From the NCBI GenBank assembly GCA_964648295.1, contig CAZYNH010000010.1, positions 37,210 through 101,209 on the forward strand: 64,000 nt of DNA. The letters run 5' to 3'. Of the stretch, positions 8,409-17,551 are shown piece by piece. This DNA is from UBA4055 sp964648295 (GTDB lineage Bacteria; UBA4055). The notes below the pieces were generated by a model. The model ran no database searches. It was not told where the DNA came from and worked only from the letters and a program-made list of their open reading frames with translations. Position 1 is the stretch's first letter. Every line of letters starts with the position of its first letter. Both the position numbers and the translations under genes were made by a program.

Positions 8409-8450
8409 TCTTTTTGCTCCAACAATTCTGGTTCGAGATTTAACCCTATC

Positions 8451-8654
8451 CTAACCCTTTGTGTTTGAGTTGTTCTTTTCGGATACAACCGTATTCATTT
8501 TAGCGATCTCCCTTCTGAGGTTACGGATCGTCAAAGGATTCTCTAATTGGTTTAGAGAATGTTTGAACTTTAGGTCGGCAAGATCCTGCTTGGTTGTTTT
8601 GATTTTGTTGAGAAGCTCCTCAACGTTCAGTTCCCTCATCTCAGCGACTTTCAT
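8451..8654 (-). CDS. rpmC: 50S ribosomal protein L29 (uL29)
   Basis: L29 sits beside the polypeptide exit and contributes to the signal recognition particle and trigger factor docking site. The product of 67 residues is a two-helix coiled coil: MKVAEMRELNVEELLNKIK, then LKFKHSLNQLENPLTIRNLR with the family NPxxIRxxRR-like pattern. It is four bases from the rplP end. Confidence 0.96.
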   Translation of the reverse strand: MKVAEMRELNVEELLNKIKTTKQDLADLKFKHSLNQLENPLTIRNLRREIAKMNTVVSEKNNSNTKG

Positions 8655-8657
8655 TCA

Positions 8658-9077
8658 TTATTCTCCGATTTCGTTTCTTGAACATATTTTTGTTTTTATC
8701 GGCAACTTGCTAGAAGCCAGCGTTAAAGCCTCTCTTGCCAATTCTTCTGTAACACCCTGGACTTCGAAAAGTATTTTTCCCGGCCTTACAACAGCTACCC
8801 AGTATTCCGGAGCTCCCTTTCCTTTTCCCATCCTCGTCTCGGCTGGTTTCTTCGTTACAGGTTTATCAGGGAATACCCTGATCCACATCTTTCCGCCCCT
8901 TTTCATCGCCCTGTTTATGGCGATACGGGCTGCTTCGATCTGCCTTGACGTCATCCAGAACTGCTCCATTGCCTTAAGACCGTAATCCCCGAAAGAGATC
9001 ATACTTCCTCTGTATGCAAGTCCTTTTGCAAGGTTTTTCTGAACTTTCCTGTGCTTAATTTTCTTCGGCATTAACAT
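8658..9077 (-). CDS. rplP: 50S ribosomal protein L16 (uL16)
   Basis: L16 is required for full assembly of the A-site region of the 50S. The 139-residue product starts MLMPKKIKHRKVQKNLAKGL, the usual bacterial start with an MLxPK motif, so the first methionine is kept. It has GDYGLKAMEQFWMTSRQIEA and GKGAPEYWVAVVRPGKILFE, both family signatures. It lies two bases before the rpsC end. Confidence 0.98.
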   Translation of the reverse strand: MLMPKKIKHRKVQKNLAKGLAYRGSMISFGDYGLKAMEQFWMTSRQIEAARIAINRAMKRGGKMWIRVFPDKPVTKKPAETRMGKGKGAPEYWVAVVRPGKILFEVQGVTEELAREALTLASSKLPIKTKICSRNEIGE

Positions 9078-9078
9078 C

Positions 9079-9729
9079 TTACTTGGTCTCCGCGTTGTTT
9101 AAATATCCGAATTTCTCACCGTTGCACACCCACACTTTCACTCCGATCCTGCCGTAAGGGGTATGAGCTTCAACCAGAGCGTAATCGATGTCCGATCTCA
9201 GTGTGTGAAGAGGAACTCTTCCTTTATGGTATCCTTCTGTTCTGGCCATGTCAGCGCCGCCTAGCCTGCCGCTGCACTGTACTTTGATTCCCTGGACATT
9301 GGCTTTGATCGCCTGGTCCATAGCTTTCTTCAGAGCCCTTCTGAAATTAACTCTTTTTTCAAGCTGTCTTGCTATCGAATCTCCTATCAGATAGGCATTA
9401 ACCTCAGGCCTTTTGACTTCGAAGATATTGAGGTTTATCTGCTTCTTGAAAACGGTTTTCAGCTCTTCTTTCAGCTTTTCGATCTCAGTCCCTTTTCTGC
9501 CGATAACGATACCCGGTTTTGCGGTGAACACACTCAGATTGATCTCTTTAGGTTTTCTTTCAATCTTTACTTCTGAAATAGCGGCCTCTTTAAGTCTGGT
9601 GTTAACATACTTTCTTATTTTCAGGTCTTCCATCAGCTTGCCTGAAAAATCCTTCTGGTCGAACCAGATCGAATTCCATGTTCTGTTTATCCCTAGACGA
9701 AGCCCTATCGGATTACACTTTTGACCCAA
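9079..9729 (-). CDS. rpsC: 30S ribosomal protein S3 (uS3)
   Basis: S3 lines the mRNA entry channel and has helicase-related contacts. The 216-residue product starts MGQKCNPIGLRLGINRTWNS and has the KH domain with the GxxG-type IVIGRKGTEIEKLKEEL. The C-terminal S3 domain shows VQCSGRLGGADMARTEGYHK and GRVPLHTLRSDIDYA. Length and position after rplV are standard. Confidence 0.98.
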   Translation of the reverse strand: MGQKCNPIGLRLGINRTWNSIWFDQKDFSGKLMEDLKIRKYVNTRLKEAAISEVKIERKPKEINLSVFTAKPGIVIGRKGTEIEKLKEELKTVFKKQINLNIFEVKRPEVNAYLIGDSIARQLEKRVNFRRALKKAMDQAIKANVQGIKVQCSGRLGGADMARTEGYHKGRVPLHTLRSDIDYALVEAHTPYGRIGVKVWVCNGEKFGYLNNAETK

Positions 9730-9738
9730 AAAGTCCTC

Positions 9739-10089
9739 CTATTCTTTTGTCGCCACTTTAACTTTTATGTAAATGTGGCTTGTTCTTTTTCTGATTCTTG
9801 TGGCCCTGCCCTGTGCGCGAGGCTTAAATCTTTTCATGGTCGGACCTTCGTCAGCGAACATGGTGTCAATATAAACACTGTTCGTGTCTATCGAAGTTTC
9901 CCTGTTGTTCTCGATCAGATTGGCTACAGCGGATTTCAGAGTCTTTTTTATTGACAGTGCCGCAAAATTAGGGGTAAAATCAAGAATGCTTATAGCGCTC
10001 TCAACATTTTTTCCCCTGATAAGCTCCATTACCAGCCTGACTTTATTTACCGGGTAACCTACCCATTTAGCTTTTGCGTATGCTTCCAT
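9739..10089 (-). CDS. rplV: 50S ribosomal protein L22 (uL22)
   Basis: L22 reaches into the exit tunnel through a long beta hairpin. The product of 116 residues starts MEAYAKAKWVGYPVNKVRLV and shows FTPNFAALSIKKTLKSAVAN. The hairpin and C-terminal signature GPTMKRFKPRAQGRATRIRK follows. It lies between rpsS and rpsC. Confidence 0.98.
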   Translation of the reverse strand: MEAYAKAKWVGYPVNKVRLVMELIRGKNVESAISILDFTPNFAALSIKKTLKSAVANLIENNRETSIDTNSVYIDTMFADEGPTMKRFKPRAQGRATRIRKRTSHIYIKVKVATKE

Positions 10090-10097
10090 CGTACCCT

Positions 10098-10388
10098 CTA
10101 TTTTTTAACCTTTGAGGCTTTCTCTGATTTTTTTTCAGGGTGACCTCTGAACACTCTTGTTAAAGAGAACTCACCAAATTTATGGCCTACATGATTCTCA
10201 GTAACATAGACAGGAATGAACTGCTTTCCGTTGTAAACAGACACCGTATGACCTATAAAGTCAGGAACGATGGTTGATCTTCTAGACCATGTTTTGATGA
10301 CGCTTTTCTGCTTCGTTTTGTTCATTTTAAGAACTTTGTTCAACAGATGATCATCTACGAACGGACCTTTTTTAACTGATCTTGGCAT
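10098..10388 (-). CDS. rpsS: 30S ribosomal protein S19 (uS19)
   Basis: S19 forms a complex with S13 on the 30S head. The product of 96 residues starts MPRSVKKGPFVDDHLLNKV and carries KTWSRRSTIVPDFIGHTVSV with VYVTENHVGHKFGEFSLTR. The C terminus is lysine-rich. It lies between rplB and rplV. Confidence 0.98.
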   Translation of the reverse strand: MPRSVKKGPFVDDHLLNKVLKMNKTKQKSVIKTWSRRSTIVPDFIGHTVSVYNGKQFIPVYVTENHVGHKFGEFSLTRVFRGHPEKKSEKASKVKK

Positions 10389-10401
10389 TCAACAAACCCC
10401 G

Positions 10402-11232
10402 TTATTTTGTTTTTCTTCTTTTGATTATGTATTTGTTGGAAGGTTTGTTCTTCTTCCTGGTTTTATAACCTTTTGCATAAACACCCCATGGTGAAACGGG
10501 CTGTCTTCCGCCGCAGGTTCTTCCTTCACCGCCGCCGTGAGGATGATCGACCGGATTCATCGCCGCGCCTCTTACCGTGGGCCTTACGCCCAGCCATCTG
10601 TTTCTTCCGGCCTTTCCGTGATTCTGGTTGAAATGGTCAATATTACCTACCTGGCCTAAAGTCGCATAGCAATTTTCATGAACAAGTCTTACTTCCCCTG
10701 ACGGCATCTTCAGGTGGCAATAGTTTCCGTCTTTAGCCATAAGAACGGCATAATTGCCTGCGGATCTTACAAGCTGACCGCCTTTTCCGATCTTCAGTTC
10801 TACATTGTGGATCATCTGACCTGCCGGTATCGATTTTAACGGAAGTGAATTGCCCGGGCGTATATCGACATTTTCTCCCGATACAACGGTGTCCCCTACC
10901 TGGAGGCCGTTAGGCGCGAGAATATACCTTTTTTCGCCGTCCGCGTAGAAAAGCAGAGCCAGCCTGGCCGTCCTGTTCGGGTCGTATTCGATGGCAGCTA
11001 TCTTAGCCGGTATATTGTGCTTGTCTCTTTTAAAATCTATGACCCTGAGACATGTTTTGTGACCGCCGCCTATATGACGGGTCGTTATCCTCCCGACATT
11101 ATTCCTTCCGCCGGTCTTCTTTTTTGTGACAAGCAGGGCTTTCTCCGGTTCTTTCTTTGTGATCTCGGTGAAATCCGGGATCATCATGAACCTTCTGCTT
11201 GGTGTGTATGGTTTAAATTTTCTAACTGGCAT
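10402..11232 (-). CDS. rplB: 50S ribosomal protein L2 (uL2)
   Basis: L2 is needed for subunit association and lies close to the peptidyl transferase centre. The 276-residue product has the usual length and starts MPVRKFKPYTPSRRFMMIPD. It carries the RNA-binding domain and the highly conserved C-terminal MNPVDHPHGGGEGRTCGGRQ followed by PVSPWG. It lies between rplW and rpsS. Confidence 0.99.
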   Translation of the reverse strand: MPVRKFKPYTPSRRFMMIPDFTEITKKEPEKALLVTKKKTGGRNNVGRITTRHIGGGHKTCLRVIDFKRDKHNIPAKIAAIEYDPNRTARLALLFYADGEKRYILAPNGLQVGDTVVSGENVDIRPGNSLPLKSIPAGQMIHNVELKIGKGGQLVRSAGNYAVLMAKDGNYCHLKMPSGEVRLVHENCYATLGQVGNIDHFNQNHGKAGRNRWLGVRPTVRGAAMNPVDHPHGGGEGRTCGGRQPVSPWGVYAKGYKTRKKNKPSNKYIIKRRKTK

Positions 11233-11270
11233 TTTAACTCCAAATCTGCTACATTTTCAAATTGTCCGAT

Positions 11271-11552
11271 CTAAGCTTGGTCGTAAATGTCCAGCTTATC
11301 GCCTTTCGCGAGAGTCACGATCGCTTTCTTGAAATCGCTTTTCTTACCGAAATACCTTCCGACCCTTGCTTTTCTTCCCTCATAATTAACGGTATTAACT
11401 TCTTTTACCGAAACCCTGAACTTTGCTTCCACTTCTTTTTTGATCTCTATCTTGTTCGCATCAACATCAACAAGGAAAGTGTACTGGTTGTTCTTTTCCT
11501 GAAGTTTACTCGTTTTTTCGGTTATGAGTGGTTTTTTCAGTATTATCTTCAT
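11271..11552 (-). CDS. rplW: 50S ribosomal protein L23 (uL23)
   Basis: L23 forms the exit-site docking point for trigger factor and the signal recognition particle. The 93-residue product has KKPLITEKTSKLQEKNNQYT near the start and VSVKEVNTVNYEGRKARVGR, both typical. Its first base overlaps the rplD stop. It lies between rplD and rplB. Confidence 0.97.
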   Translation of the reverse strand: MKIILKKPLITEKTSKLQEKNNQYTFLVDVDANKIEIKKEVEAKFRVSVKEVNTVNYEGRKARVGRYFGKKSDFKKAIVTLAKGDKLDIYDQA

Positions 11553-12211
11553 TATTCATTCACCCTGTCAATAGTTTGTAAAGCGTCTTTCTGGATTATA
11601 AGACAGTCGGCGTTCATGATCTCGTATGTCGATACTGTGTCAGCAAGCTGGAGATTTGTGTTCTTTATGTTCAGAACTGACTTAATCAGATTTACCGAGT
11701 TGTTGAACTTGCTGTCTTCGTCAACGGAGCTGTATGTATCCAGAACAACAAGTATCTTTTTACCGAGCAGTTCCATCCCCGAGAGAACATTTACAAATTT
11801 TGCAGTTTTAGGCGCTTCAAAAGTAAAATTGTCGATAACATAGATCTGACTGTTTATCGCTTTATCCGAGAATGCCGATTTTCTTGCAAGAACCTTCTGT
11901 TTCTTGTTCATCTTCATCGTATAGTCTCTTGGAGAAGGACCGAAGGTCTTTCCGCCGCCTACCAGCACAGGAGATTTTCTGTCGCCCCTTCTGGCTCCCC
12001 CCGTACCTTTCTGCCTGAACAATTTTCTTGTACTGAACGCTGTCTCGGATCTTCCTTTCGCTTTTGAGGTTCCCTGCCTCTGATTGGCAAGAAATACTTT
12101 TACGGCCTGATGGATCAGCTGGTAATTGGGTTCAATCCCGAACACTTCCTTATTCAGCTCAATTTCAGCAGAGGTCTTTTTACCTTCAATATCATAAACC
12201 GGTAGTTTCAT
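11552..12211 (-). CDS. rplD: 50S ribosomal protein L4 (uL4)
   Basis: L4 reaches into the exit tunnel and is an early assembly protein. The product of 219 residues has the tunnel loop sequence FRQKGTGGARRGDRKSPVLV followed by GGGKTFGPSPRDYTMKMNKK. In gamma-proteobacteria L4 autoregulates the S10 operon. Here no leader resembling the S10 leader separates rpsJ from tuf, so that control is unlikely. One-base overlaps join it to rplC and rplW. Confidence 0.98.
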   Translation of the reverse strand: MKLPVYDIEGKKTSAEIELNKEVFGIEPNYQLIHQAVKVFLANQRQGTSKAKGRSETAFSTRKLFRQKGTGGARRGDRKSPVLVGGGKTFGPSPRDYTMKMNKKQKVLARKSAFSDKAINSQIYVIDNFTFEAPKTAKFVNVLSGMELLGKKILVVLDTYSSVDEDSKFNNSVNLIKSVLNIKNTNLQLADTVSTYEIMNADCLIIQKDALQTIDRVNE

Positions 12212-12837
12212 TACGCCTCCATTTTCTGAATTTTGAGAATACCGTTCTTTGCTCCGGGAAGCGAACCTTTTATAAAGATTATATTCTTCTCAGGAATGAC
12301 TTTCAAAATCTCGATGTTCTTGATTGTGACTTTATCATTACCCATTCTTCCCGCCAGATGCTTACCTTTCCATACCCTTGAAGGCCATGTACACTGACCG
12401 ATCGAGCCGGGGCCTCTGTGGGATTCATGAGTTCCGTGCGAACCTCCCTGAAGGTGCATTCCCCATCTTTTTACCACACCCTGAAAGCCCTTTCCTTTAG
12501 AAATGCCCGATACTATAAGATTATCGCCCTCGTGGAACATAGTAACATTAAATTCCGTTCCTACAGCTATCTTTCCCGCACCTTCGAATTTAAATTCCCT
12601 GAGGTGCTTTACAGCTTCCACGCCGGCTTTTTTGAAGTGCCCCGAAAGAGGTTTGTTCACCCTTGATTCTTTCTGGCTTTCAAAACCGATCTGAACAGCC
12701 TCATATTTATCTTTTTCGATAGTCTTAACCTGCACGACCTTGCACGGTCCTGCCTGGACTATAGTCACGGGAAACTCTCTACCCGCGGGGCCGAAAAAGC
12801 TGGCCATTCCTAATTTTTTTCCTAAAATGAAGTTCAT
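12211..12837 (-). CDS. rplC: 50S ribosomal protein L3 (uL3)
   Basis: L3 is one of the two initiators of 50S assembly and touches the peptidyl transferase centre. The product of 208 residues starts MNFILGKKLGMASFFGPAG and carries the L3 loop signature KGFQGVVKRWGMHLQGGSHG then THESHRGPGSIGQ. It ends in a slightly extended basic tail. It lies between rpsJ and rplD. Confidence 0.98.
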   Translation of the reverse strand: MNFILGKKLGMASFFGPAGREFPVTIVQAGPCKVVQVKTIEKDKYEAVQIGFESQKESRVNKPLSGHFKKAGVEAVKHLREFKFEGAGKIAVGTEFNVTMFHEGDNLIVSGISKGKGFQGVVKRWGMHLQGGSHGTHESHRGPGSIGQCTWPSRVWKGKHLAGRMGNDKVTIKNIEILKVIPEKNIIFIKGSLPGAKNGILKIQKMEA

Positions 12838-12853
12838 TCTCTTTTGCCTTTCT

Positions 12854-13165
12854 TTACACTACTTTAACTTCAATGTTCACACCAGCGGGAAGCTCAAGCT
12901 TTGTCAGCGCTTCCATGGTTTCCGTTTTCGAGTTTAATATTTCAACCAGTCTTTTGTAGATCCTTTTTTCGAACTGCTCTCTGGATTTTTTATTCACATG
13001 CGGAGAGCGGAGGACCGTATAAACGGTCTTCTTTGTAGGAAGAGGCACAGGGCCGGATATTACCGCCCCTGTTTCTCTTGCTTTCTTTATGATCTTTTCG
13101 GTTGAAATGTCGATCAGATGATAATCATATGATTTCAATTTGATCTTTATCTTCTGCGAAGCCAT
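12854..13165 (-). CDS. rpsJ: 30S ribosomal protein S10 (uS10)
   Basis: S10 is a 30S head protein that also serves as NusE in transcription antitermination. I use the ATG giving MASQKIKIKLKSYDYHLID, 103 residues, the family length; AAGAGGTG upstream is the ribosome site and an earlier GTG lies inside it. The signature SGPVPLPTKKTVYTVLRSPH is present. It follows tuf by 24 bases with no room for a separate S10 leader. Confidence 0.97.
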   Translation of the reverse strand: MASQKIKIKLKSYDYHLIDISTEKIIKKARETGAVISGPVPLPTKKTVYTVLRSPHVNKKSREQFEKRIYKRLVEILNSKTETMEALTKLELPAGVNIEVKVV

Positions 13166-13189
13166 TTTCACCTCTTAAATTTTCAAATT

Positions 13190-14383
13190 CTATTCAACGA
13201 TCTGCGCTACAGCGCCGGCTCCGATAGTTCTTCCGCCTTCCCTGATGGCGAATCTCAATCCGTGCTCCATAGCGACAGGGTAGATCAGGGTAACATTTAT
13301 CTCAGTATTGTCGCCGGGCATGATCATCTCAACGCCTTCGTTGAGAGCTATTGAACCGGTAACGTCAGTTGTTCTGAAATAGAACTGAGGTCTGTAATTG
13401 TTGAAGAAAGGCTTGTGTCTTCCGCCCTCTTTTTCAGTAAGAACGTAAACCTCCGCCTTAAATTTGGTATGAGGAGTTACTGAACCGGGTTTTATAATAC
13501 ACATACCTCTTTCAATATCCTTCTTGTCGATACCTCTGAGAAGCAGACCAACGTTGTCGCCGGCTTCACCCTGGTCAAGAAGTTTTCTGAACATCTCAAC
13601 ACCAGTACAGACAGATTTTCTTTTATCCGAAGTAAGACCGATGATCTCAACCTCTTCTCCTACTTTCACAACACCTCTTTCGATCCTTCCGGTAGCCACA
13701 GTACCTCTTCCTGTGATCGAGAATACGTCCTCAACAGGCATCAGGAACGGCTTTTCAGTTTCCCTTGCCGGTGTCGGTATGTAGCTGTCTACAGCCTCCA
13801 TCAGCTCAATGATGCACTTTGTCTTTTCAGGATCTTCCGGGTGTTCCATAGCGTTCAGTGCGGAACCTTTGATGAAAGGTACTTCGTCTGCCGGGAATTT
13901 ATAGAGTTCAAGAAGCTCTCTTACTTCCATTTCGACAAGGTCTAATATCTCGGGATCGTCAACCATGTCAACTTTGTTCATGAACACCACCAGGTATGGA
14001 ACGTTTACCTGTCTTGCGAGAAGGATATGCTCTCTTGTCTGAGGCATAGGTCCGTCAGCTGCTGATACCACAAGTATCGCCCCGTCCATCTGAGCAGCTC
14101 CGGTGACCATGTTCTTAACATAGTCGGCGTGACCCGGACAGTCAACATGCGCATAGTGCCTTTTAGACGTTTCGTACTCGATGTGAGCGGTATTGATCGT
14201 AATACCCCTTTCTTTTTCTTCCGGAGCTTTGTCGATCTCGTCAAATGCTACGACTTTTGATCCGGTAAGCTTGTTGAGAACCAGTGTGATCGCCGCTGTC
14301 AACGTGGTTTTACCGTGGTCTACGTGACCTATGGTTCCGATGTTAACGTGCGGTTTGGTCCTTTCAAATTTTTCCTTAGCCAT
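13190..14383 (-). CDS. tuf: Elongation factor Tu
   Basis: EF-Tu delivers aminoacyl-tRNA to the ribosome in its GTP form. The 397-residue product shows P-loop GHVDHGKT (19-26), the switch region GITINTAHIEYET, DCPGHADYV and NKVDMVDD. Domains 2 and 3 are complete and end GRTIGAGAVAQIVE. It is the only tuf copy in the window, between fusA and rpsJ. Confidence 0.99.
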   Translation of the reverse strand: MAKEKFERTKPHVNIGTIGHVDHGKTTLTAAITLVLNKLTGSKVVAFDEIDKAPEEKERGITINTAHIEYETSKRHYAHVDCPGHADYVKNMVTGAAQMDGAILVVSAADGPMPQTREHILLARQVNVPYLVVFMNKVDMVDDPEILDLVEMEVRELLELYKFPADEVPFIKGSALNAMEHPEDPEKTKCIIELMEAVDSYIPTPARETEKPFLMPVEDVFSITGRGTVATGRIERGVVKVGEEVEIIGLTSDKRKSVCTGVEMFRKLLDQGEAGDNVGLLLRGIDKKDIERGMCIIKPGSVTPHTKFKAEVYVLTEKEGGRHKPFFNNYRPQFYFRTTDVTGSIALNEGVEMIMPGDNTEINVTLIYPVAMEHGLRFAIREGGRTIGAGAVAQIVE

Positions 14384-14411
14384 TTAATACCTCCGTTTAT
14401 AGACTTAAATT

Positions 14412-16487
14412 TTAGCTGTTGTACACATAGCCGAATTTCTTCAGCGTCCTCTTTGTTTCATCTTCCGACATCGGAACGAATTCCTTGAATTCCATTGACG
14501 ACGTCGCTCTTCCCTGAGAAAGATTTCTCAACCTGTTGGTATATCCGAACATCTCAGATAGCGGCACGGTTGCGCGTATAACCTGATAATCATTTTTGAG
14601 TTCAAGATCATCTACCTTGCCTCTTCTGGAGTTGATGTCGCCCGTTAAAGCCCCGACATAGGAGATCGGAGTATGGATCTCGACTTTCATTACAGGCTCG
14701 AGAAGTATCGTTCCGCATTTTTCGGCCGCTTCTTTAAAAGCAAGAGTTCCGCATATCTTAAAAGCCATTTCTGAAGAATCTACTGCATGGAACGAACCAT
14801 CGAGCAGTTCGACCCTGACATCTAGAACCGGATAGCCTGCTATAGGACCGGATGTCATCGCGTCCTTTATACCGTCCTGTATCGCGGGAATATACTCTTT
14901 CGGGATCCTTCCGCCGGTGACCTTATTGATAAACACAAGTCCGGAGTTCGGTTCGCCCGGCCCTATATTCATAACGGCATGAGCGTACTGGCCTTTTCCG
15001 CCTGTCTGTTTCGCGTGTTTGTAATCTATCCTGAGCGCTCTACTCAGTCTTTCTTTATAGGCCACCTGAGGCGCACCCACATTTACCTGGAGGCTGAACT
15101 CTCTTTTGAGCCTGTCTATGATAATATCCAAATGAAGCTCGCCCATTCCGGAGATTATCGTCTGTCCCGTATCTTCGTTGAATTTGATAACGAAAGTGGG
15201 GTCTTCTTCCGAGAGTTTAAGCAAAGAATCCGTAAGCTTGTCGGCATCCATTTTGGATTTCGGCTCTATTGCCTGATGAACTACAGGTACGGGAAACTTG
15301 AGCGCTTCAAACCTTATCCTTTTATTGTTGTCGCAGAGAGTATCGCCGGTTCTTGTATTCTTCAGTCCTACCACAGCGACGATGTCTCCCGCCTGACACA
15401 TGTCCAGATCTTCTCTTTTATTCGACATCATCCTGAGTATCCTGCCGAACCTTTCCTTTTTCAGATTGTTGGAGTTGACCACAGCGTCCCCGACACCCGC
15501 TTTTCCGGAATATATCCTGAGATATATAAGTTTTCCAACATAAGGATCAGTCATCACCTTGAAAGCATACGCCGAGAAAGGTTCTTCCGGTGAAGGTTTG
15601 CGGCTTGTCACTTCCTCTGAATCCGCCTTGTAACCCTTATACTCCTCAGTATCGAGAGGTGAAGGCAGATAATCAAGCACACCGTCAAGAAGGGCCTGAA
15701 CGCCTTTATTCTTGAACGACGATCCGCAGAACACGGGAACAATCTTAATGTCAAGCGTCGCTTTTCTTATAGCTGATTTGATCCTTTCGGCAGAAATATC
15801 TTTTCCCTCAATAAAAAGCTCCATCATCTCATCATCATAATCAGATATAGACTCCAGCAGGAGTTCCCGGTAATGCCTTGTGATCTCGAGAAGGTCGTCG
15901 GGTATATCTATTTCCTCAAATATGAGGCCGTCCTCCTGGCGGTACATCCTCGCTTTCTGCCTGATCAGATCTATTACTCCGGAGAACATCTCTCCTGAAC
16001 CTATCGGTATCTGAACGGCAATAGGATGAGCCCCGAGTCTTTCCGTTATCATGTCCAGCACATTATAAAAATCAGCACCCACTCTGTCCATTTTGTTAAC
16101 AAAAGCTATTCTGGGCACTTTGTAACGGTCCGCCTGTCTCCATACCGTTTCCGACTGAGGCTCAACTCCTCCCACTCCGCAGAAAAGAGCTATGGCCCCG
16201 TCAAGAACCCTCAGTGATCTTTCAACCTCAACTGTGAAATCAACATGGCCGGGAGTATCAATGATATTGATCGTATGGTCTTTCCACTCGCATGTAGTCG
16301 CGGCAGAGGTAATGGTAATCCCTCTTTCCTGCTCCTGGGGCATCCAATCCATTACAGCAGTACCGTCATGCACCTCACCGATTTTGTGAACCTTACCGGT
16401 ATAAAAAAGAATCCTTTCGGTAGTTGTCGTCTTGCCCGCGTCTATATGCGCCATGATGCCGATATTTCTCAGTCTGTCAAGTGTCAT
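14412..16487 (-). CDS. fusA: Elongation factor G
   Basis: EF-G catalyses translocation and, with RRF, ribosome recycling. At 691 residues it is full length. The P-loop is AHIDAGKT (13-20), followed by RGITITSAATTCEW, DTPGHVDF and NKMDRVGAD. Domain IV has the conserved loop HAVDSSEMAFK and domain V the final LSQGRATSSMEFKEF. It lies between rpsG and tuf, five bases from rpsG. Confidence 0.99.
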   Translation of the reverse strand: MTLDRLRNIGIMAHIDAGKTTTTERILFYTGKVHKIGEVHDGTAVMDWMPQEQERGITITSAATTCEWKDHTINIIDTPGHVDFTVEVERSLRVLDGAIALFCGVGGVEPQSETVWRQADRYKVPRIAFVNKMDRVGADFYNVLDMITERLGAHPIAVQIPIGSGEMFSGVIDLIRQKARMYRQEDGLIFEEIDIPDDLLEITRHYRELLLESISDYDDEMMELFIEGKDISAERIKSAIRKATLDIKIVPVFCGSSFKNKGVQALLDGVLDYLPSPLDTEEYKGYKADSEEVTSRKPSPEEPFSAYAFKVMTDPYVGKLIYLRIYSGKAGVGDAVVNSNNLKKERFGRILRMMSNKREDLDMCQAGDIVAVVGLKNTRTGDTLCDNNKRIRFEALKFPVPVVHQAIEPKSKMDADKLTDSLLKLSEEDPTFVIKFNEDTGQTIISGMGELHLDIIIDRLKREFSLQVNVGAPQVAYKERLSRALRIDYKHAKQTGGKGQYAHAVMNIGPGEPNSGLVFINKVTGGRIPKEYIPAIQDGIKDAMTSGPIAGYPVLDVRVELLDGSFHAVDSSEMAFKICGTLAFKEAAEKCGTILLEPVMKVEIHTPISYVGALTGDINSRRGKVDDLELKNDYQVIRATVPLSEMFGYTNRLRNLSQGRATSSMEFKEFVPMSEDETKRTLKKFGYVYNS

Positions 16488-16492
16488 ATCAA

Positions 16493-16966
16493 TCAGAACC
16501 TGAAATGAGCAAAAGCCTTATTGGCTTCGGCCATTTTATGCATGTCTTCCTTTTTCTTTACTGACGCACCTTCATTTTTGTAAGCCGCAAGAAGCTCATC
16601 AGCCAGTTTTACGGACATTGATTTTCCGCTTCTTTTTCTGGAGTTCATTATGACCCATCTTATAGCCAGCGCTTCTTTTCTTTCGGACCTGATCTCCAGA
16701 GGCACCTGAACATTAGCGCCGCCGATCCTTCTTGATTTTACCTCAAGAACCGGCTTAACGTTCTCAATCGCCTGCCTGAAAACCTCCTGGCCTTTTTTAC
16801 CTTTCTCTTTCTGCTCGATAATATCCATAGCCGAATAAAAAATACCTTCAGAAATGGATTTTTTGCCGCTTTTCATCATGTTATTGATAAAACGGGCTAT
16901 CACCAGATCCTTAAACATCGGATCGGGCAGGATTTTTCTTTTGATTGCCTTGGATCTTCTGGACAT
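16493..16966 (-). CDS. rpsG: 30S ribosomal protein S7 (uS7)
   Basis: S7 initiates assembly of the 30S head and contacts E-site tRNA. The product of 157 residues has normal length, starting MSRRSKAIKRKILPDPMF with NNMMKSGKKSISEGIFYSAM. The family signature SRRIGGANVQVPLEIRSERK is present. It lies between rpsL and fusA, as in str operons. Confidence 0.98.
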   Translation of the reverse strand: MSRRSKAIKRKILPDPMFKDLVIARFINNMMKSGKKSISEGIFYSAMDIIEQKEKGKKGQEVFRQAIENVKPVLEVKSRRIGGANVQVPLEIRSERKEALAIRWVIMNSRKRSGKSMSVKLADELLAAYKNEGASVKKKEDMHKMAEANKAFAHFRF

Positions 16967-16983
16967 TTAATTCCTCTGCTCGT

Positions 16984-17358
16984 TTACTTTTTAGGCATTT
17001 TCGCACCGTATTTGGAACGGGCCTGTAATCTTCCTGTAACGCCTGCGGCGTCCTGAGTTCCCCTGATGATGTGATACCTCACACCCGGAAGGTCTTTTAC
17101 CCTTCCGCCTCTGATCAGAACTACTGCGTGTTCCTGCAGATTGTGTCCCTCACCGGGTATGTATGCCCACACTTCCATCGAGTTCGAAAGCCTGATCCTT
17201 GCAACTTTTCTTAGCGCGGAATTCGGCTTTTTAGGCGTCATGGCCGTGATCTTCGTGCATACGCCTCTCTTCTGAGGACAGCTCTGCATTGCGGGCGACT
17301 TGGTTTTCTTCTTTAATTCCTGTCTCCCGAATCTCACTAATTGGTTAATAGTCGGCAT
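16984..17358 (-). CDS. rpsL: 30S ribosomal protein S12 (uS12)
   Basis: S12 monitors codon-anticodon pairing at the A site. The product of 124 residues carries PKKPNSALRK (about 42-51) and KDLPGVRY (88-95), the two loops where streptomycin-resistance changes occur; both look wild type. It is the first gene of the ribosomal cluster, about 125 bases downstream of a strong promoter. The ribosome site is TTGGAGAAAG before the ATG. Confidence 0.99.
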   Translation of the reverse strand: MPTINQLVRFGRQELKKKTKSPAMQSCPQKRGVCTKITAMTPKKPNSALRKVARIRLSNSMEVWAYIPGEGHNLQEHAVVLIRGGRVKDLPGVRYHIIRGTQDAAGVTGRLQARSKYGAKMPKK

Positions 17359-17488
17359 TAACTTTCTCCAATATAATCTTTTTCTATGTTAATAGTCTCA
17401 TTAATATGCAACTCTCTCTCGCTCAATTTCAGGCACATTCAGGTGCGTTTTTCGGCCGCCCGGAGACCCTGTAATTTTGCGGAAAACG

Positions 17489-17517
17489 AATATAACAATA
17501 TTAAAATTCAAAGTCAA
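17489..17517 (-). promoter_or_regulatory. Promoter of the ribosomal protein cluster
   Basis: On the minus strand TTGACT, a 17-base A/T-rich spacer and TATATT form a near-ideal sigma-70 promoter, with an extended TGT before the -10. Start of transcription would be near 17482, giving a leader of about 120 bases before rpsL. No other promoter of this quality was found within the 17-kb cluster, although a full scan was not possible by eye. Confidence 0.75.
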
Positions 17518-17551
17518 TAACTTTTTTGAGAAAGATCAGTTTATTTTAAAA

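Noticed and set aside
14979..15593. Plus-strand open frame of 204 codons opposite fusA
   Set aside because: Fully inside fusA on the opposite strand with no family likeness or ribosome site.
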